Origin: UBA1794 sp031552405 | Lineage (GTDB): Bacteria > Bacteroidota > Bacteroidia > Bacteroidales > Bacteroidaceae | Reading direction: 5' to 3' | DNA: 7,043 bases | Assembly: GCA_031552405.1 (NCBI GenBank) | Contig: JAVBMN010000064.1 | Coordinates: forward strand, 1 to 7,043 | Shown here: positions 6,880 through 7,043 of the stretch, piece by piece | Layout: the number at the start of each line of letters is the position of its first letter | How positions within the stretch are numbered: position 1 is the stretch's first letter | Notes under the pieces: model-generated | Told to the model about the DNA's origin: nothing | The model's input: the letters and a program-made list of their open reading frames with translations, nothing else | The model's database searches: none | Translations under genes and position numbers: made by a program

Positions 6880-6916
6880 ACGGTGATCCGTGATCCTACA
6901 TATTTCGGATCACCGT
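6880..6916. repeat. Inverted repeat with an 11-bp perfect stem and a tandem 7-bp repeat in its left half
   Basis: ACGGTGATCCG (6880-6890) and CGGATCACCGT (6906-6916) are exact inverted copies around a 15-nt loop. The unit GTGATCC occurs twice in tandem (6883-6889 and 6890-6896), so the right arm could also pair with the second copy in a shorter hairpin (7 bp, 10-nt loop). No T-run follows, so it is not a typical terminator. It starts 4 nt after the large hairpin and 6 nt before the -33 element. It may be a protein-binding site or part of the IS end. Confidence 0.6.
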
Positions 6917-6921
6917 CATAA

Positions 6922-6953
6922 TTTGAGGGGTTAAAATTATAATTTTATCTTTG
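6922..6953 (+). promoter_or_regulatory. Bacteroidota-type promoter of the transposase-like gene
   Basis: TTTG (6922-6925), a 20-nt spacer, then TATCTTTG (6946-6953): both elements match the phylum consensus exactly. Transcription would begin around 6960, about 20 nt before the ATG at 6981. It is the best promoter match in the window. A perfect 16-bp palindrome (6932-6947) fills much of the spacer and touches the -7 element. Confidence 0.7.
6932..6947. repeat. 16-bp perfect AT palindrome in the promoter spacer
   Basis: TAAAATTATAATTTTA equals its own reverse complement. It lies between the -33 and -7 elements of the transposase promoter and shares two bases with the -7 box. The location suits an operator, but AT-only palindromes also arise by chance. 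Confidence 0.45.
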
Positions 6954-6980
6954 TACTTGAAACAAAATAGGATTATTTTT

Positions 6981-7043
6981 ATGCATCAAGATGGTTATCG
7001 TTTGCTGTTACCTTCTGGTCTTTTGGATTATTTTGAAATTACA
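6981..7043 (+). CDS. Transposase-like gene, first 21 codons (resembles the N-terminal protein of ISAon1-type elements)
   Basis: The frame opens with ATG at 6981 and runs off the window, reading MHQDGYRLLLPSGLLDYF then EIT. From memory the LLLP-x-GLLDYFEI pattern near the N-terminus is typical of the short N-terminal ORF of ISAon1-family transposases, which are common in Bacteroidota, where the catalytic part follows in a second overlapping ORF. Only 21 residues are visible, so the assignment rests on a short motif. The promoter at 6922-6953 is correctly placed upstream, and there is no clear Shine-Dalgarno site, as is usual for the phylum. Neither the catalytic domain nor the other end can be seen, so I cannot tell whether the element is complete. 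Confidence 0.55.
   Translation, partial: MHQDGYRLLLPSGLLDYFEIT

Larger units (their letters stand above)
6754..6980. other. Gene-free interval between rlmI and the transposase-like gene, dense in inverted repeats
   Basis: These 227 bp have no plausible gene on either strand. From left to right they hold a weak 4-bp ACCC/GGGT hairpin with a later T6 run (6753-6780), a 27-bp-stem hairpin (6801-6876), an 11-bp-stem hairpin (6880-6916), and a promoter (6922-6953) with a 16-bp palindrome in its spacer. The outer edge of the right-hand mobile element should lie somewhere here, but I cannot place it because its terminal repeat partner is outside the window. Confidence 0.7.

Noticed and set aside
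1..7043. CRISPR array, tRNA, rRNA, riboswitch, toxin-antitoxin or defence genes
   Set aside because: No regularly spaced repeats, cloverleaf-like sequence, aptamer-like leader or matching protein motifs were seen on either strand.

Overview
The window looks like a stretch of Bacteroidales chromosome (Bacteroidaceae-like; I cannot fix the genus). Three things suggest this. The proteins read as Bacteroides/Parabacteroides-type versions of their families. The promoters fit the Bacteroidota pattern (TTTG, about 20 nt, TAnnTTTG). The gene set includes a short FtsK with four membrane helices and a DUF5063 protein, a family I know mainly from this phylum.

Layout. Positions 1-139 are the end of an IS3-family (IS150-like) insertion sequence whose first ORF runs leftward off the window. 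Seventeen bases separate it from a leftward gene block, transcribed in the order ftsK (4236-1792), a LolA-like periplasmic carrier gene (1726-1115) and trxB (1101-157). A compact 104-bp divergent promoter region (4237-4340) separates this block from a rightward operon of three overlapping genes: DUF5063 protein (4341-4934), DEDDy 3'-5' exonuclease-like protein (4928-5572) and RlmI-type 23S rRNA methyltransferase (5569-6753). Downstream, 227 bp without a gene (6754-6980) hold a large 27-bp-stem hairpin, a second 11-bp hairpin, a 16-bp perfect AT palindrome and a good promoter. That promoter leads into the first 21 codons of a transposase-like gene (6981 to the window edge).

How the genes work together. 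The leftward block is envelope and division housekeeping: chromosome translocation at the septum, lipoprotein transport across the periplasm, and thiol redox balance. The rightward operon looks RNA-related (an RNase D-like nuclease and an rRNA methyltransferase), with an uncharacterised DUF5063 protein translated first. The two 4-8 nt overlaps suggest translational coupling.

I see no sign of a defence system, CRISPR array, biosynthetic cluster or other clearly new system. The unusual parts are the edges: mobile elements of two different types bracket an intact housekeeping block, and the right-hand intergenic region is dense in inverted repeats.
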